DNA of 64,000 nt from Coniferiporia sulphurascens (Eukaryota > Basidiomycota > Agaricomycetes > Hymenochaetales > Hymenochaetaceae): the NCBI GenBank assembly GCA_002794785.1, contig NBBA01000004.1:1798001-1862000 (forward strand), in the 5' to 3' direction. Below are positions 22,722-34,131 of this stretch, piece after piece; within the stretch, counting starts at the first letter, position 1, and each line of letters opens with the position of its first letter. Made by a program: the position numbers and the translations under genes. The notes beneath the pieces are model-generated. The model had not been told where the DNA came from. It worked only from the letters and a program-made list of their open reading frames with translations, and did not search any database.

Positions 22722-24190
22722 ATGTCTAAACAAACAATTTTTCTGACGGGTGCCACCGGTACGTGCGCTCACTGTACCTTCACATTGTGTATGTATGCTC
22801 ACTCCGTGACTCTGCCTACAGGGTACATCGGCGGTGCCGTTCTATGGCGACTTTTATACCATAAAAACGCGAGCGATTTTAACTTCAAGGTGCTAGTACG
22901 CAGCGCGGAGAAAGCAAAGCTTTTCGCGACCCTCTTCGGTGTTGAGGCTGTAGTGGGCTCGCACGCGGACCAAGATAAACTCGAAAGTCTCGCAGAAGAG
23001 GCTGATTATGTATTTGCGATCGTAAGTTCAAACTCCACTTGAGTGTATGCGCTTTAAGTAGCTGATGGCTGGGGGCTCTGCCTGTATGCGAAGGCCGATG
23101 TCGATGACCTCGGAGCAGCTCAGGCAATCTTGCGTGGGATGAAGAAGCATAAGGAGAGGACTGGAAGAGCATCTTTCCTCATCCACACCGTGCGTTTCTC
23201 CCTTCGCACTGTACAGCTAACCGTGCTTAATAATCTGGTGTACCGCACCCTCACAATCCATAGTCTGGAACAGGTGTCCTTGCGGACAATGCTGCAGGAA
23301 TGCACTCAACCGAACGTGTGTATGACGACTCAAAGGTTGAAGACATCGAGTCCCTCCCGATTACGCAGATCCATCGGCCCATCGACGTAGCAGTTACGGA
23401 GGCGGACACGAAAGGTAAGGAAATTGATCGACCATTAAAAGTATTGAGAGCGTGGCAAGACTTAAATTATCATTTACAGGATATGTCAAGACGTATATTA
23501 TTCTTCCTAGCACGATTTACTCCATCGCAAAGAATGGGCTCACGGAGGCTGGAATACAGAACCCGCACTCCATTCAGATTCCTCAGCTCATCCGTGCGAG
23601 TGTTGATCGCGGACAGGGTGGAGTCGTTGGTCTTGGCAAGAACGTGTGGCCAAACGTGCACATTGACGATGGTTCGGATCAGTATTGACGCTCCGGGAAA
23701 GCATTAACTGATTCCCTTCTGAATACAGTGGCGGACCTTTATATCGTTCTCTTCGATAAGGTCCGCGCCGATCCTGAAGGAACGCCGCACGGTCGTGAGG
23801 GCTATTACTTTGGTGCTTCCGGAGAGCACGTCATGCTAGATGTTTGCAATACGGTCGCCAAGACACTTGTTGCGCTTGGCAAGGGAGAGAGCTCGGAAGC
23901 CACCACATTCACCCAGGAAGACCTTGATAAATATTTCAACGGGGTTAGTCTTTCCTTTGAGAGTTCATCTGCACTTGCTCGTGAGGCTAACTGCTCAAAC
24001 GTCCTAGTCCCCTTATCTCGGTTCTAACTCTAGGTGTATCGCCAACCGCTCCCGCTCCATTGGTTGGGCACCAACGCGCAACACCTCCGATTTCCTTGCT
24101 TCGATCCAAGCGGAGGTGGAAGCACTCATTAAGCTCGATGCGGGTAAAGGCTACGTAGCAAGGGCCGACGGTGGAACGAGCAAAGATTGA
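22722..24190 (+). CDS. NAD(P)-binding Rossmann-fold (NmrA/epimerase-like) protein, copy 3, intact
   Basis: Seven exons with consistent phases: 22722-22758, 22822-23021, 23094-23189, 23264-23414, 23480-23671, 23729-23943 and 24008-24190; 357 residues. The N-terminal TGATGYIGG is the glycine-rich loop that binds NAD(P). VLVRSAEKAK follows beta-strand 2, and LIHTSGTGVL carries the Ser/Thr region of extended short-chain dehydrogenases. ADTKG-YVKTYIILPSTIY spans the intron-4 junction that is broken in copies 1 and 2. The C-terminal part has RGQGGVVGLGKNVWPNVHIDD. The family includes NmrA-type regulators and atypical epimerases/reductases; substrate and reaction cannot be told from sequence. Divergence from copies 1 and 2 indicates the older duplication. 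Confidence 0.88.
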
Positions 24191-24749
24191 ATCGGCACCA
24201 TCACAAAGACACGAGCACAACGAGTAATATGACCAGAGATTCCGGAGGAGGTTGACGAGAAGAATATGTTGAGGCAAATTCGTAAATTCAAGTTCTAGTC
24301 CATCCAAATCCAACGTTTTATGCTAGGAATCCCCAGAGCTTCGGTTTGCATTCGTTTATATGTGAACAATTTTCTGGAGAAAAACTTGTAACTTTGAGAA
24401 AAGGTTTAGTATGGTGATGTTGCCCTTGGCCTACCTCTACCATCCAGTGTCGTGCTTTCTCCCGGATTGTGTACCAAGATTTGTCTATATACGTACCTGT
24501 GTGACACTTGGTATTGGTATATAGGATAGTTACCACTGCTCCACCTCAATTAATGGAACAATCGGCGGTCGATCGTCCCGCAGCTGAAAATGTAGAGCTT
24601 CCAGAGTATCTGCGTGACCACTTGCTTGTAGTCAATGGCTACAGACGATTTTTTTCGTGGGCTTTCTTCAGGTATCGCGATTGCAGCCATATTGGACCTC
24701 AGGATGATGAAGAATAAAGGGGAACTTAAACCTGACATGATGCATCCGT
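24191..24749. other. Intergenic region, no gene seen
   Basis: Sequence after copy 3 up to the retroposon insertion site. The 24508-24717 ORF has no recognisable motif. Confidence 0.4.
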
Positions 24750-25566
24750 GATTTGGATGTGGTGCACTCTGACCACCACCATCTCACCCAACAACCTCTC
24801 ACAAAGTGCACCACTCTGGTCTCTCTCTTTTCGTGCAGTCGCCTCTTTTTTCACCATTCCCCCCCCCCCTTCCCCCATTCCCCCATGCCCCCTTTTATTC
24901 CTTCACCTCCCGGTGCCAAACTTCAAAACCATGACCACATATGAACCCTTCAACCTCATTGACGAAAATCAGCACATACTAGACTGGGCCAGGCGCCAGT
25001 ACAAACTCCAGGTCGTCAGCATTGTCGAACAACCATATAATTCATGGCACATCCTCCTCTACCGAGAACACCTTAGCCTTTATGGCCCATGCTTGGACTT
25101 AACATCAGTCCTCCTACAATTCGCAGTCAACTTCACACCTCATGGCAACCTGCCCCTAGCCTCATGCACACATGCCACTCCAAGTGCTGTCATGTCACCC
25201 CTCTCAGAGTCACAAATTTCGGACATTAAACAATTCAAACCACACCCACCCGCACATCATAAAAAATCAAGTAGTTTCTCCCACCTTACACAATCAGTAT
25301 TAGCCATCATAGAATCCATAAAACCGCCACCCCCTCCTACACAATTTGTTATTCCAATTCATATCCCACCTGACAAAATTATTTAGACACTTCCGACCAC
25401 AAAACCTCACACATCCATAGCCTTAAACCCAGACACTTTATACCTTGTTAATCTCCTCTTGCACGATACTTCATATGGTCTCATATCTGCGTCTTTTACT
25501 TTGTAATGTAGCGGTATATAAATGCAGAATTAAAAAAAAAAAAAAAAAAAAAGATTTGGATGTGGT
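24750..25566 (+). mobile_element. ORF-bearing non-autonomous retroposon or retrocopy
   Basis: A 14-bp perfect direct repeat GATTTGGATGTGGT (24750-24763 and 25553-25566) flanks 768 bp of body plus a 21-base A tail (25532-25552). This is a textbook LINE-machinery insertion. The body has no endonuclease or RT motif and contains one open frame (24931-25386). It can be either a processed copy of a host mRNA or a non-autonomous element family. It lies upstream of the DBP5 gene. Confidence 0.85.
24931..25386 (+). CDS. Unknown 151-residue ORF carried by the retroposon
   Basis: The frame is open well upstream; I chose the ATG at 24931 because it begins MTTYEPFNLIDENQH after a C/T-rich leader. The first ~85 residues look globular (LDWARRQYKLQVVSIVEQ, WHILLYREHLSLYG). 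The C-terminus is low-complexity, with His/Pro and Lys/Ser stretches. There are no zinc knuckles, RT or endonuclease motifs. I do not recognise the family. An intact frame in an inserted retrocopy suggests a recent insertion or selection on the element's protein. Confidence 0.45.
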   Translation: MTTYEPFNLIDENQHILDWARRQYKLQVVSIVEQPYNSWHILLYREHLSLYGPCLDLTSVLLQFAVNFTPHGNLPLASCTHATPSAVMSPLSESQISDIKQFKPHPPAHHKKSSSFSHLTQSVLAIIESIKPPPPPTQFVIPIHIPPDKII

Positions 25567-25715
25567 CAAGCACGTGAACGTGTTCCAAATCAGTGTGGGA
25601 GCTTATTTCCTTTCCAAAATACGCACCGATGAACGACTTCTGTTCGCCGCGCGCCAACTAGCATACACTCCAAATTTACTCCCGCCCTTCACGATCTTTC
25701 TGACGACTTTGCACG

Positions 25716-27681
25716 ATGGAAAAAGATGAAGATGGGTTCATATCGGCAGCCCGTACGTGGTTGTAGCGTCCCATGAGAATCTCTAGTCCAGCATCGCTGA
25801 TCAGAATGCGTTCTCAGCCAAACCTACTACTACCGCCCCAGCTGCCCCTGCTGCTGAGGAGCCGAAAGATGCCGTCCCTGGTAAGGGCGAACTTGAATCT
25901 TCATAGACCCATCTGCTCACAATCCACACGCATATAGCTACGGATTTGATTAAATCGAGCTTCGATGTGCAGGTAGAGCACCCATTGCGAGTCTTACAGC
26001 ATCCGACAAAAGTTAACGAGCTGTGTTGGGTTGCAGGTCACACTTGCGGACCAGCAAATGGATCCCAACTCTCCGCTGTTCAGTGTGAAAAGCTTCGAGG
26101 AGCTTGGGTTGTGAGTGCCTACCCAGATGATTCTCTTCCATTCGTTCACCGATTGCTCTCGTCAGATCCGAGGACCTCCTAAAGGGCGTATTTGACATGA
26201 ATTTCTCGAAACCATCAAAAATTCAGGAGCGTGCGCTTCCTCTTCTTCTCAGAGATCCGTGAGTGAGCTTCGTAAGGGCCCAGGGGGATTCGTTGATTCA
26301 CTCGATGTTGATGAAGTCCTCAAAATTTGATCGGCCAGTCGCAGTCGGGGACGGGGAAGACAGCTGCTTTCGTGCTTACTATGCTAAGCAGGGTAGATTT
26401 CTCAGTCTCCAAGCCTCAGGTGCGTTATGCGGAATAATTTATATTGGATGGCTTTATTTACTCTGCTAAGGCCCTCTGCGTCGCCCCAACTCGCGAACTC
26501 GCCCGTCAAATTATGGCCGTAGTGAACGCCATGGGCAAATATACGCCTGTCAAAACCGACTATGCGATTAAAAGCGAAGTTCGCATCACAGAGCGCATTT
26601 CGGCACATATTGTAGTCGGCACGCCCGGAACGATGGCAGACTTACTGAAGCGCCGCATGATCGACTCCAGCATGGTGAAAGTGCTTGTATTGGATGAAGC
26701 AGACAATATGCTTGACCAGGAGAACTTGAGCGAGCAGTGTTTGAAGATAAAGAAGTACGTTCTCGTAATTTATGAGCGTACTAAAGCTAACCCGCCGTGA
26801 AGTCTACTTTCAAAAGAGCGGCCTACGCAGATAGTCCTGTTCTCTGCTACCTTCCCCGATCGCGTACGGAACTTTGCGTCGAAATTCGCGTCAAACGCCA
26901 ACAAGATTGAACTCAAGAAGGAGGAACTGTCCGTGGAGGGCATCAAGCAGTTCTATATGGACTGCAAGGATGAAGAATCGAAGTATGATATCCTGGTGCA
27001 GATATACAATCTGCTTACCGTTGGCCAGAGTATAATCTTTACTAAGGTCGGATCCCATTGTTCGCATCCGTACATCTATTCCGCTTATTCACATCAAATA
27101 GCATCGCTCGTCGGCGGACCGAATTGCGAAGCGTATGACCGAAGAGGGACACAAGGTCGCTTCGCTACACGGCGCGAAGGATGGGTCTGAACGTGATGAA
27201 ATCATCGACCGGTTCCGTGAAGGCCATGAGAAGGTGTTGATCACAACGAACGTGATTGCTCGGGGAATAGACATCTTACAGGTCAACGTCGTGGTGAACT
27301 ACGACCTTCCCATGATGTCGGACAAGGCGGAGAGCTCAACGTACGATTCACGCTTTGAGACCCCGGATGTAGAGACGTACCTGCATCGTATCGGTGGGTT
27401 GTTCTGAATTGTTCTGATTTCTACTGATATATCAGACCCGTCTCGCTCATCAGGCCGCACCGGTCGCTTTGGGAGGAAAGGTGTCTCCATAAACTTCGTG
27501 CACAACAAGAAGACTTGGGAAGATATGCACATGATTGAAGAGGCCTTAGGCCGACAGATCATTCGTGTGGATACAACTGATGTGGATGTGATGGAGGATG
27601 TATGTCCCGCCGCACGCTATCGGTTTATGGTTAGCTACTAATGACTTCCCTTCCCAGACTCTTAAGAAGGCGCTGAAATAG
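25716..27681 (+). CDS. dbp5: DEAD-box ATP-dependent RNA helicase Dbp5 (mRNA export); start uncertain
   Basis: Exons after the uncertain N-terminus: 25796(or earlier)-25880, 25938-25972, 26037-26110, 26166-26258, 26317-26419, 26471-26754, 26803-27046, 27102-27393, 27454-27599 and 27658-27681; all phases agree. Helicase motifs in order: Q motif ([10 protein letters not shown]), I (SQSGTGKT), Ia (PTRELA), Ib (VVGTPGT), II (LDEAD), III (FSATF), IV (SIIFTK), V ([10 protein letters not shown]) and VI ([13 protein letters not shown]). Dbp5/DDX19 remodels mRNPs at the cytoplasmic face of the nuclear pore, activated by Gle1 and IP6. Near 25716-25734 are candidate ATGs, but joining them to 25796 needs an intron of only 34-39 bp; a more distant first exon beyond the retroposon is possible. 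Confidence 0.9.
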
Positions 27682-28130
27682 AAGATCGCGTGCGCTTTCA
27701 AGAGCTTCTTCTTCCTCCTTCTCGCTTCTTCCCCTCCTCTTTCCTTTCTCTGACGTACAGCACATTGGCAATTGCTTACAACATTGATACTTCTTCCTGC
27801 TGTATTAAACACTGTAATCTTTAGTTTTGTCTCTGGATCTTCTGCGCGGCCCGAACGTGAGAGGGCCGGCGATCAGCGGGCGCATTGCCTGAACAGATAC
27901 ATCACCTCGAATTCTTGATGGGTATGCAATCAGGGTGGCGTTTTTTTTTGCACTCGGCACCGTTTAGGGAAGAGTACGAGGTACGAGCGCGCGGCGATGA
28001 TGACAGACGTGAAGAGACGAGGGCGGTGTTGCATTCGCTTTTACATATATTGGCACGATGGGGAGGACTGCCCATTCATCCTCACGTCCGGTCCTGCATT
28101 GATCACCCCATCGCTCTATAGTACACGTAG
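27682..28130. other. Intergenic region, no gene seen
   Basis: 3' flank of DBP5 and upstream region of the next gene on the same strand; no motif recognised. Confidence 0.45.
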
Positions 28131-29303
28131 ATGGCCTACCAGCCCCCTCATGGGGAATATGTCCCAGCGGAAACACACAGATATGTCCTCACAAATTTCG
28201 TACGTGCCCCTGTGCCTTTGCAAACCCGTGTCGGTGCTAACACCCGGCGACGCAGCGTATAGCCCACGAGAAAGTAGAACAGCAAAGACAGCAGTTGCAA
28301 GAGCAGGAAAAACAAGTCGCGCAGCTTCGGGCGCGGATAGCCACGCTCGAAGGCAGAGAGGCGACCGGTTCAGGCGGGGCTACCGATCAAAAGCGAGGCG
28401 GAACATCCGTCGATGACTGGTCTATCAAGGTGGGAGAGCTGCTCGTCTGCGCCCTCATCACATTGCATGTCAACAAACGCGTTAATTTTATTGTAGAACA
28501 CGGCGTCGAAACTGGAGAAACTCATTAATCGCTGGGCAGCAGATGTCGTCCGCGCCCCGCCTGTTTCCTTGAACGACATCAGAGAAGCCGTACTCTCCGA
28601 CATCCTGGGCGACACCGAGCCATACGACTCGGATGCCTCACCCATGTTGGTACAGAGTCTCCTGCGGCACGCCATAGCCGAGACCGTCTCAGAGGGTGTA
28701 GTCAACTGCTTCATCGTGACGAGCTCCAGCGAGGCGAACGTGCAGCTCACACGCATCCACGAACACCTCTTCGCGCGCGATCCGACCGTTGCGTGTGTCT
28801 GGCGACGCCAGACCTTCTCCGCTGCCGTCGAGAAGTGTTCGCCCACGATGTCGATGCAGCTCCTCATGGACACCGCACCCTCGATCGCGCGGCTCTTCTC
28901 CACGGACCCGGAGTGCGAAGAACTCTCACCGTCTGTCGTGCAGCTGCTCGACACCGCGTACAGCTTCTCGCGCATGCTGCACGGTGCGGGGGCTGGCGCA
29001 GTCGGCGGGGACACGTTCTACCGCGCGTTCGTGCCCGAACTTGGGAGCGTGCTGTACCCGCGCCAGGTTGAGCTCATCAAGCGCTGTTTGAAAAGCGAGA
29101 GCGGCGCGGTAGATTATGTGGGTGCAACGGTATTCCCTGGACTGGTGAAGGTTGGCAAAGGGTCTCTTAACCCGGAAGGAAACATGGACATGATTCAAAC
29201 AGTCGTAAGGCGTGCTCAAGTAATCTGCGCCTGTGCTCTCGATTCGAGGGCTGGGATACCAAAACAGGTCGGATCGGACATGTCTAGTGCGGATGGTTAC
29301 TAG
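28131..29303 (+). CDS. Coiled-coil protein of unknown function
   Basis: Exons 28131-28199, 28256-28429 and 28497-29303 (introns of 56 and 67 bp; a GCTAAC branch-like site in the first) give 349 residues. Residues about 25-60 form a Gln/Glu/Arg-rich heptad stretch (HEKVEQQRQQLQEQEKQVAQ), a clear coiled coil. The remainder is helical and globular, with conserved-looking segments such as LINRWAADVVRAPPV, SLLRHAIAETVSEGVVNCFI and FARDPTVACVWRRQTFSAAV. No enzymatic motif, signal peptide or membrane segment. I do not recognise a named family. Its 3' end faces that of MIC60, only 103 bp away. Confidence 0.78.
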
Positions 29304-29406
29304 TAGATGGCCACTGTATACTACCTGTATCATATTTATCTCGCGCACAATCTTAAGAGGATGTATAAAAATGCTTTTGGAATGTAGCACGGTATTAGAA
29401 GTGACA

Positions 29407-31652
29407 TTATACTACGCGAAGGGAAGCAAATGTCGTTTGCGCCTGGACGACCTGAAAAAAGAACTTAGTCAGTTACGATTCATGCGAGGGAATAGTCGTT
29501 ACTGACCTCTAACGCTTGAAGTACTTCTAATCTTCGGCGTGCTGCCTCAAGCCAGTCGTGAAGCAAAACTCTCGGAGCGCCCTTGAGTTGGTTAAGTTCC
29601 CGAGCCGCGCTGTCTAAATCCTTCTCATTCATATAGTAATTTGCCCTGGCAAGAACGCTCAGCACATCATTACCCTCAACGAGGCCGCTCCTAGAGAAAC
29701 GGAAGGTCGAGATGAAATATGATGTAAGGTATGACAGGACGCCAGCATCCTGCTCGGGTACGAGCGCGACGCGTGCAACCTGCGGGGCGACGCTAGTTGT
29801 AAACCATGATGTAAGATCCGCGAGTGGCTCAACGCCGATGTCCGGGACGTCCGTCTGCTCGAGGGAATCGAGCACCACGCGCACGAGCTCGTCCTCCTTC
29901 GCGCCAGATGCATGACGGAGTACGCGCAGCTCATCGCGGAACGGGCGACGCACAGGTGCCTCTGTAGACGCAGAGACAAGCGCACGCAACGAAGCCAGTG
30001 TCGCGTGTAAGCGGAGATTCTCGTCCAGATATTCGGCATTGTCGAGGGTGATGCGTTCAAGTTGCTTAATATTTGTAGCCAGCTCGTTAAGCTTTGCGAG
30101 ACGTCCGCCGCGCTCCTGCTCAACGCGAACCTTGATTTCACGTATCCAACGACGCTGCATTTCAACACCTTGAGCGATGACCTCTGCCTTGAGCCTATCC
30201 CGAAATCAACACTTTCCCTTGAGTATCATTATAAATACGTAGACGTACCTCTCGTTGATGATTTCGCTTTGAGTGCGCAGTTCATGTTCGAGCTTCTCGC
30301 GGTATGCCTTTGTCACATTCCTCCGCTCTTCCTCGAAGAATGCCTTGAACTCAAGCTCCTGCTCATCCAATTTGTCCTGAGCAGACATCTCAAGATCCAA
30401 TAGCTTCAGAGTGTATTCCCTGGCCTGGTCATCTAATTGCGCCTCGAGCCTATTACGTTCATCCGTACGCGCCTGTTCTATACGTGCAGCAAGTTCCTGG
30501 AGATCAGTCCTAGCGGTATCGAGAATTCCTTTCGCGGACGACGCAGCAGCAGGATTTTCTTTGACAAACGCGGCAAGGGAGTCAATGGTCGATGCAAGTT
30601 CAGCAATGACAGGTTCGGATGCACCGATGTCCGCAACAGCAGGAGCGACTAAAGGAAGAGTACCCTCCTTTTTCTCAGACTTGGGCTGAGAAGGTGCAGG
30701 CGTTGGTCCAACGGCCTTAGGGCGCGAAAATCCGGGAGGTGGTTCAAAGCCGACAGGGAGGTTTGTATACACTTTTTTGTCTGGCTGAGCGGAGATGTCC
30801 TTCGGCGCGAGCTCCGGGACCCCGTTGTCCCTTGGTGTGAGGTCAGGAGGGGAAGCCGCCGGTTGCCCTGTCGTAGTCGTGGCTTCCGGCAAGGTATCAA
30901 TGGGTTTGCCGGACAGTATGTCCTCTGCCCTACGGACAAGGTCCTCAACGCCTTCAGAGAATGCCGCGGGACGAGCGATCTCTTTAACCTTTTGCTCGGC
31001 CGAAGCCACTGACTTCGTCACTTTCTCTGCACCCTGGGATACGTTCTTCTTCGTCTTCTTACTGAGCTCGCCGACTACATCATGTGCACGCTCCTTGGTC
31101 TCTTTCACCTTCTCCACGGCTTAGGCCTTGGCCGCAGTGGCCCTTTCAACCAATGTCTCCTTGGCCTTCTCCGTCTTGTCAGCGGCGGAAGGTCCACTAG
31201 CAGTAGATTTCAACACACTGTCAAACACTTGCTGCATCTTCTCTCTCCCAGTCTTCAAGAAACCGAAGCGCAGCTTGTCGTCCAGACCCTGGTCCTCAGC
31301 CAGGCCAAGGATGGCCTCTCCAAAAGGCACACTCTCGTTGAAGAAGGCATTGTATCGCTCGTTGTTGAATGCAACGACGGGACTAGCGGCATAGAAGAGG
31401 ACTACGAATCCTGTCGAGTACAGGGCCACAGTCTTGAAAAATCCGCGTTTCTTCGGCGGGGGGACCGAGGAAGACGAGGACGCTTCATTCGCGACTGCCA
31501 ATGACTTCGAAAATGACTGCACAGTTCCCTGAGTAAATAAGTTGGTGAAACGAAAAGAAGTGACTTACGCGTGCGCCACGGGGATGCCTAGCTCTGAGCA
31601 AGACAACGGGGTGGCGAGCCCCGCGCCTGGAAATATGCAGAGCGCGATACAT
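29407..31652 (-). CDS. mic60: MICOS subunit Mic60 (mitofilin), interrupted by an in-frame TAA
   Basis: Inner-membrane organiser of cristae junctions. Exons 31652-31569, 31528-30249, 30194-29507 and 29451-29407, all phases consistent; 698 codons. An Arg-rich presequence (MYRALHISRRGARHP) is followed by one membrane span (VALYSTGFVVLFYAASPVVA), a long coiled coil, and the mitofilin C-terminal domain (QRRWIREIKVRVEQERGGRL, RPFRDELRVLRH, LSVLARANYYMNEKDLDSAA, APRVLLHDWLEAARRRLEV). The codon at 31123-31121 is TAA, between ATAAKA and AVEKVKETKER, with the frame open on both sides. Translation would stop after about 162 residues, leaving the anchor but no mitofilin domain. A sequencing error, a recent null allele and readthrough are the options. 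Confidence 0.9.
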
Positions 31653-32195
31653 TCGCTGACGCTGAGTCGCTGTGCTCGAGCTGCAGCACAACCTTGCGAC
31701 GTGAAGCTCGGTCGAAAGAAGAAGGTGGTTCCCAGGGGACTAATCCGGTGATTAGTCTCACGATTTCAACCGAGTATTTCATGATTCGCTGAGAGCGCCT
31801 GGCTCACCTAGCCCGGGGTTGAGTTAATACGCAAATATCTCCTCAAGACAAGATGCGTCTAACAGACAGCTCTCGAAATCCTCCACTCACTACACAACAA
31901 CATTCTCTTACAGATAACTTAAAACTATATATAGACTACTTCACCTCGACCGGCGACCTCCTGAAAGTTTTCAGACCAGAGTGCACTGGTTCAACAACGT
32001 GGAATAATTTATGCCGTGTTTTTTCAGGAACCAACACGGCTGGTATTGTACGAGCCTTACTTAGATTGTATTCATTAAAGCTCGTCTCAACCCGCACTTC
32101 TGGTTCTGTCATATTTATACATCGCTTATCCGGTGCCCCGATCCAAGAATCCTTGAAATAAGATTATAAACACAACGCAGAAAGACTAAAAATGC
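31653..32195. other. Intergenic region, no gene seen
   Basis: Upstream of MIC60 and downstream of alpha-arrestin 1. The ORF at 31853-32161 has no motif I recognise and no splice partner. Confidence 0.4.
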
Positions 32196-33852
32196 TTAAA
32201 TCCCGCCGTGACCGCCGTGGTGATAGAACCTCTGGTTTCCATTCTCCAGGTAACCCACCGCGTTATTATAGTTTCCCTCTTCGGGCTTCACGTACCCCGG
32301 CGGTGCATGCGAACGCGGGATGACCCCCGGGGCATTATCCGTGACTATGTCAACCTTCTCGGAAAGCAACAGCTGGTCGGCAGCCGCCTCCCCGGAGGAA
32401 ACAAACCCTGATGCACTGAATGGGAGTATGGAAATGTGATACTGCGAAAGAAAAGATCAGCTATCCCGTCTTTAGTGGCAATGGCACAAACTGAGGAGCA
32501 TACTCTGATGGATAGCCGTGGAAACACAAATCCGGGTCTCAAGTCCTTCCGCACGTCGATCTCGCCGTGAAGGACGCGCGTGTCTTCCTGAGGTGCGCCT
32601 TCTTCGCTCGGCCACCAGAACGCCCTGCCGATGTGCTCTGGGAAGGTGTTGTTACTCCTGCGTGGCGCGGCTTCGTCCGTGGCCGTCGACCCGATCGACA
32701 CTGTGCGCGTAAGGAAGATAGCAGCCGCGGAAGGCTGTGAGAGGAGATCAAGCGCCTGCGCATCTGCGCTCGTGAGTGTTAGGAGGAGGGGGATGTGCGA
32801 GCCTGCTGCATATGACAACTGTCGCCGGGCCCGATCAACAAAAGGCACTGTTTCTAACCGATATGAACTTACTGGAGCGGCAAGAGCAAGCTGGCAGATT
32901 AAGGTCAGTCCATGACGGATAAATTTAGTTTACTCCAGTCTCTCACCGTTGCCTCAACCTCAACAGTTTTCGCGTCGAAAAGTGTGCCTGTGACTTTGAC
33001 CGACGGAAGTATTTTCCATCCCTCAGGATCACCCTCGGGGCCAATAAGTGGGCTTCCGTCGCTGTAAGCCAGACTGCGCAATGTAGAAGGAGGGGGAGCG
33101 ACCCATCGAGGAACGAAAGCGAAGCTTGTGCTCAACCTTAATTTAAATTTCAAGCAAATTGAGTGTGAGTAATAAGCAGATGGATACCATTAGAGCTGCG
33201 GGAGCGCACGTCTGATTAACCTTAAACATGCCCCTCTTTACCGTCACGATTATTTTGTAGTCGATATATGCGGGGCTGGCTCGTTCGCTAAAAGTTGGCG
33301 GGAGCTGGTAGCTCTTTGGGGTGTCCCTCGGAGACGTGGATACCATAGTTTCTTTGGGCAGTATGAGTGAGAAAGGCCAAACAATAGTGCCGGAAAGCTT
33401 AGAAGATGAGGGAGTTGGTGTCCAGAGGGTAGAGGATAGATTGAGGAAGCGTAGGGACTCTTGTCCAACAGCCGTATTCTCGCCATATATCTGGTTGTTA
33501 AAACATGCATGGTTAGGCCGCAACTCCTTCCACATGCAGTACAGCCGATAACACTTGCTTCAATAAATACACCTTTGTACCCCTCTGGTTTCTCCAATAC
33601 CATTTCCACCTTACCACGAACTTCGTCGCCATCAAAAAAGACGGGGAGTGTCTTAGCGGTAGGTGCGCGGCTGTGAAAGCGTGCACTTAGCCAAGGTTTT
33701 CCCTTGGCGTTGTTAAGCGAATAGAGGTGCTCGGTCCTTGAGGTGCCGGAAGGCGGGATCACTCGAGTTGTATGCGCGCCGTCAGAATAACTCGGAAGCT
33801 GCGAATCCACAGCGCCGGCTGCTTTGCCTTCAGGATTACCTGCGGATACCAT
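32196..33852 (-). CDS. Alpha-arrestin-like protein 1
   Basis: Six exons: 33852-33553, 33490-33210, 33136-32947, 32890-32873 (an 18-nt microexon), 32818-32504 and 32441-32196; 449 residues. The arrestin-like N domain is seen as PVFFDGDEVRGKVEMVLEKP, then ESLRFLNLSSTLW, then TIVWPFSLILP. A second beta-sandwich has LPSVKVTGTLFDAKTVEVEA and IPLLLTLTSADAQALDLL. A C-terminal PPGY fits the PPxY motif by which alpha-arrestins recruit Rsp5/NEDD4 ubiquitin ligases to nutrient transporters. The exon layout, including the 18-nt microexon, matches the paralog at 39736. It is divergent from LST8 with a 279-bp shared upstream region. Target transporters unknown. Confidence 0.88.
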
Positions 33853-34131
33853 TTCACAGTAAAACTCGAGTGGGTGTTCCTACCGCCGTATGGAATTGAC
33901 GAGCAGCAGAGTCTTGCTGTTTGAGAAGCAGGAGATACTAGGCTTGGAGATAGGCCTGACTAGGCATCACAATCTCACCCGGCATGGTCGTCGCGTAGCC
34001 GGTCAAGCCGAGATTCAGAGCGCGTTGGCCGTGATCACTCATGCACGTGACGCATCGGCGTCTCTCTGCAGCCCCTGAATTCGACCGAGTCGCCATCGCT
34101 GGACGTCCTAGCTATCGTCGTGTCTCCCAGC

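Noticed and set aside
24508..24717. 69-residue ORF before the retroposon
   Set aside because: No motif and no continuation after the retroposon in a consistent frame.
28370..29014. 214-residue minus-strand ORF
   Set aside because: Antisense shadow of exon 3 of the coiled-coil gene; no own motif.
31853..32161. 102-residue plus-strand ORF between MIC60 and arrestin 1
   Set aside because: No recognisable domain or intron-linked extension; upstream TATATATA-like bases alone are not enough.
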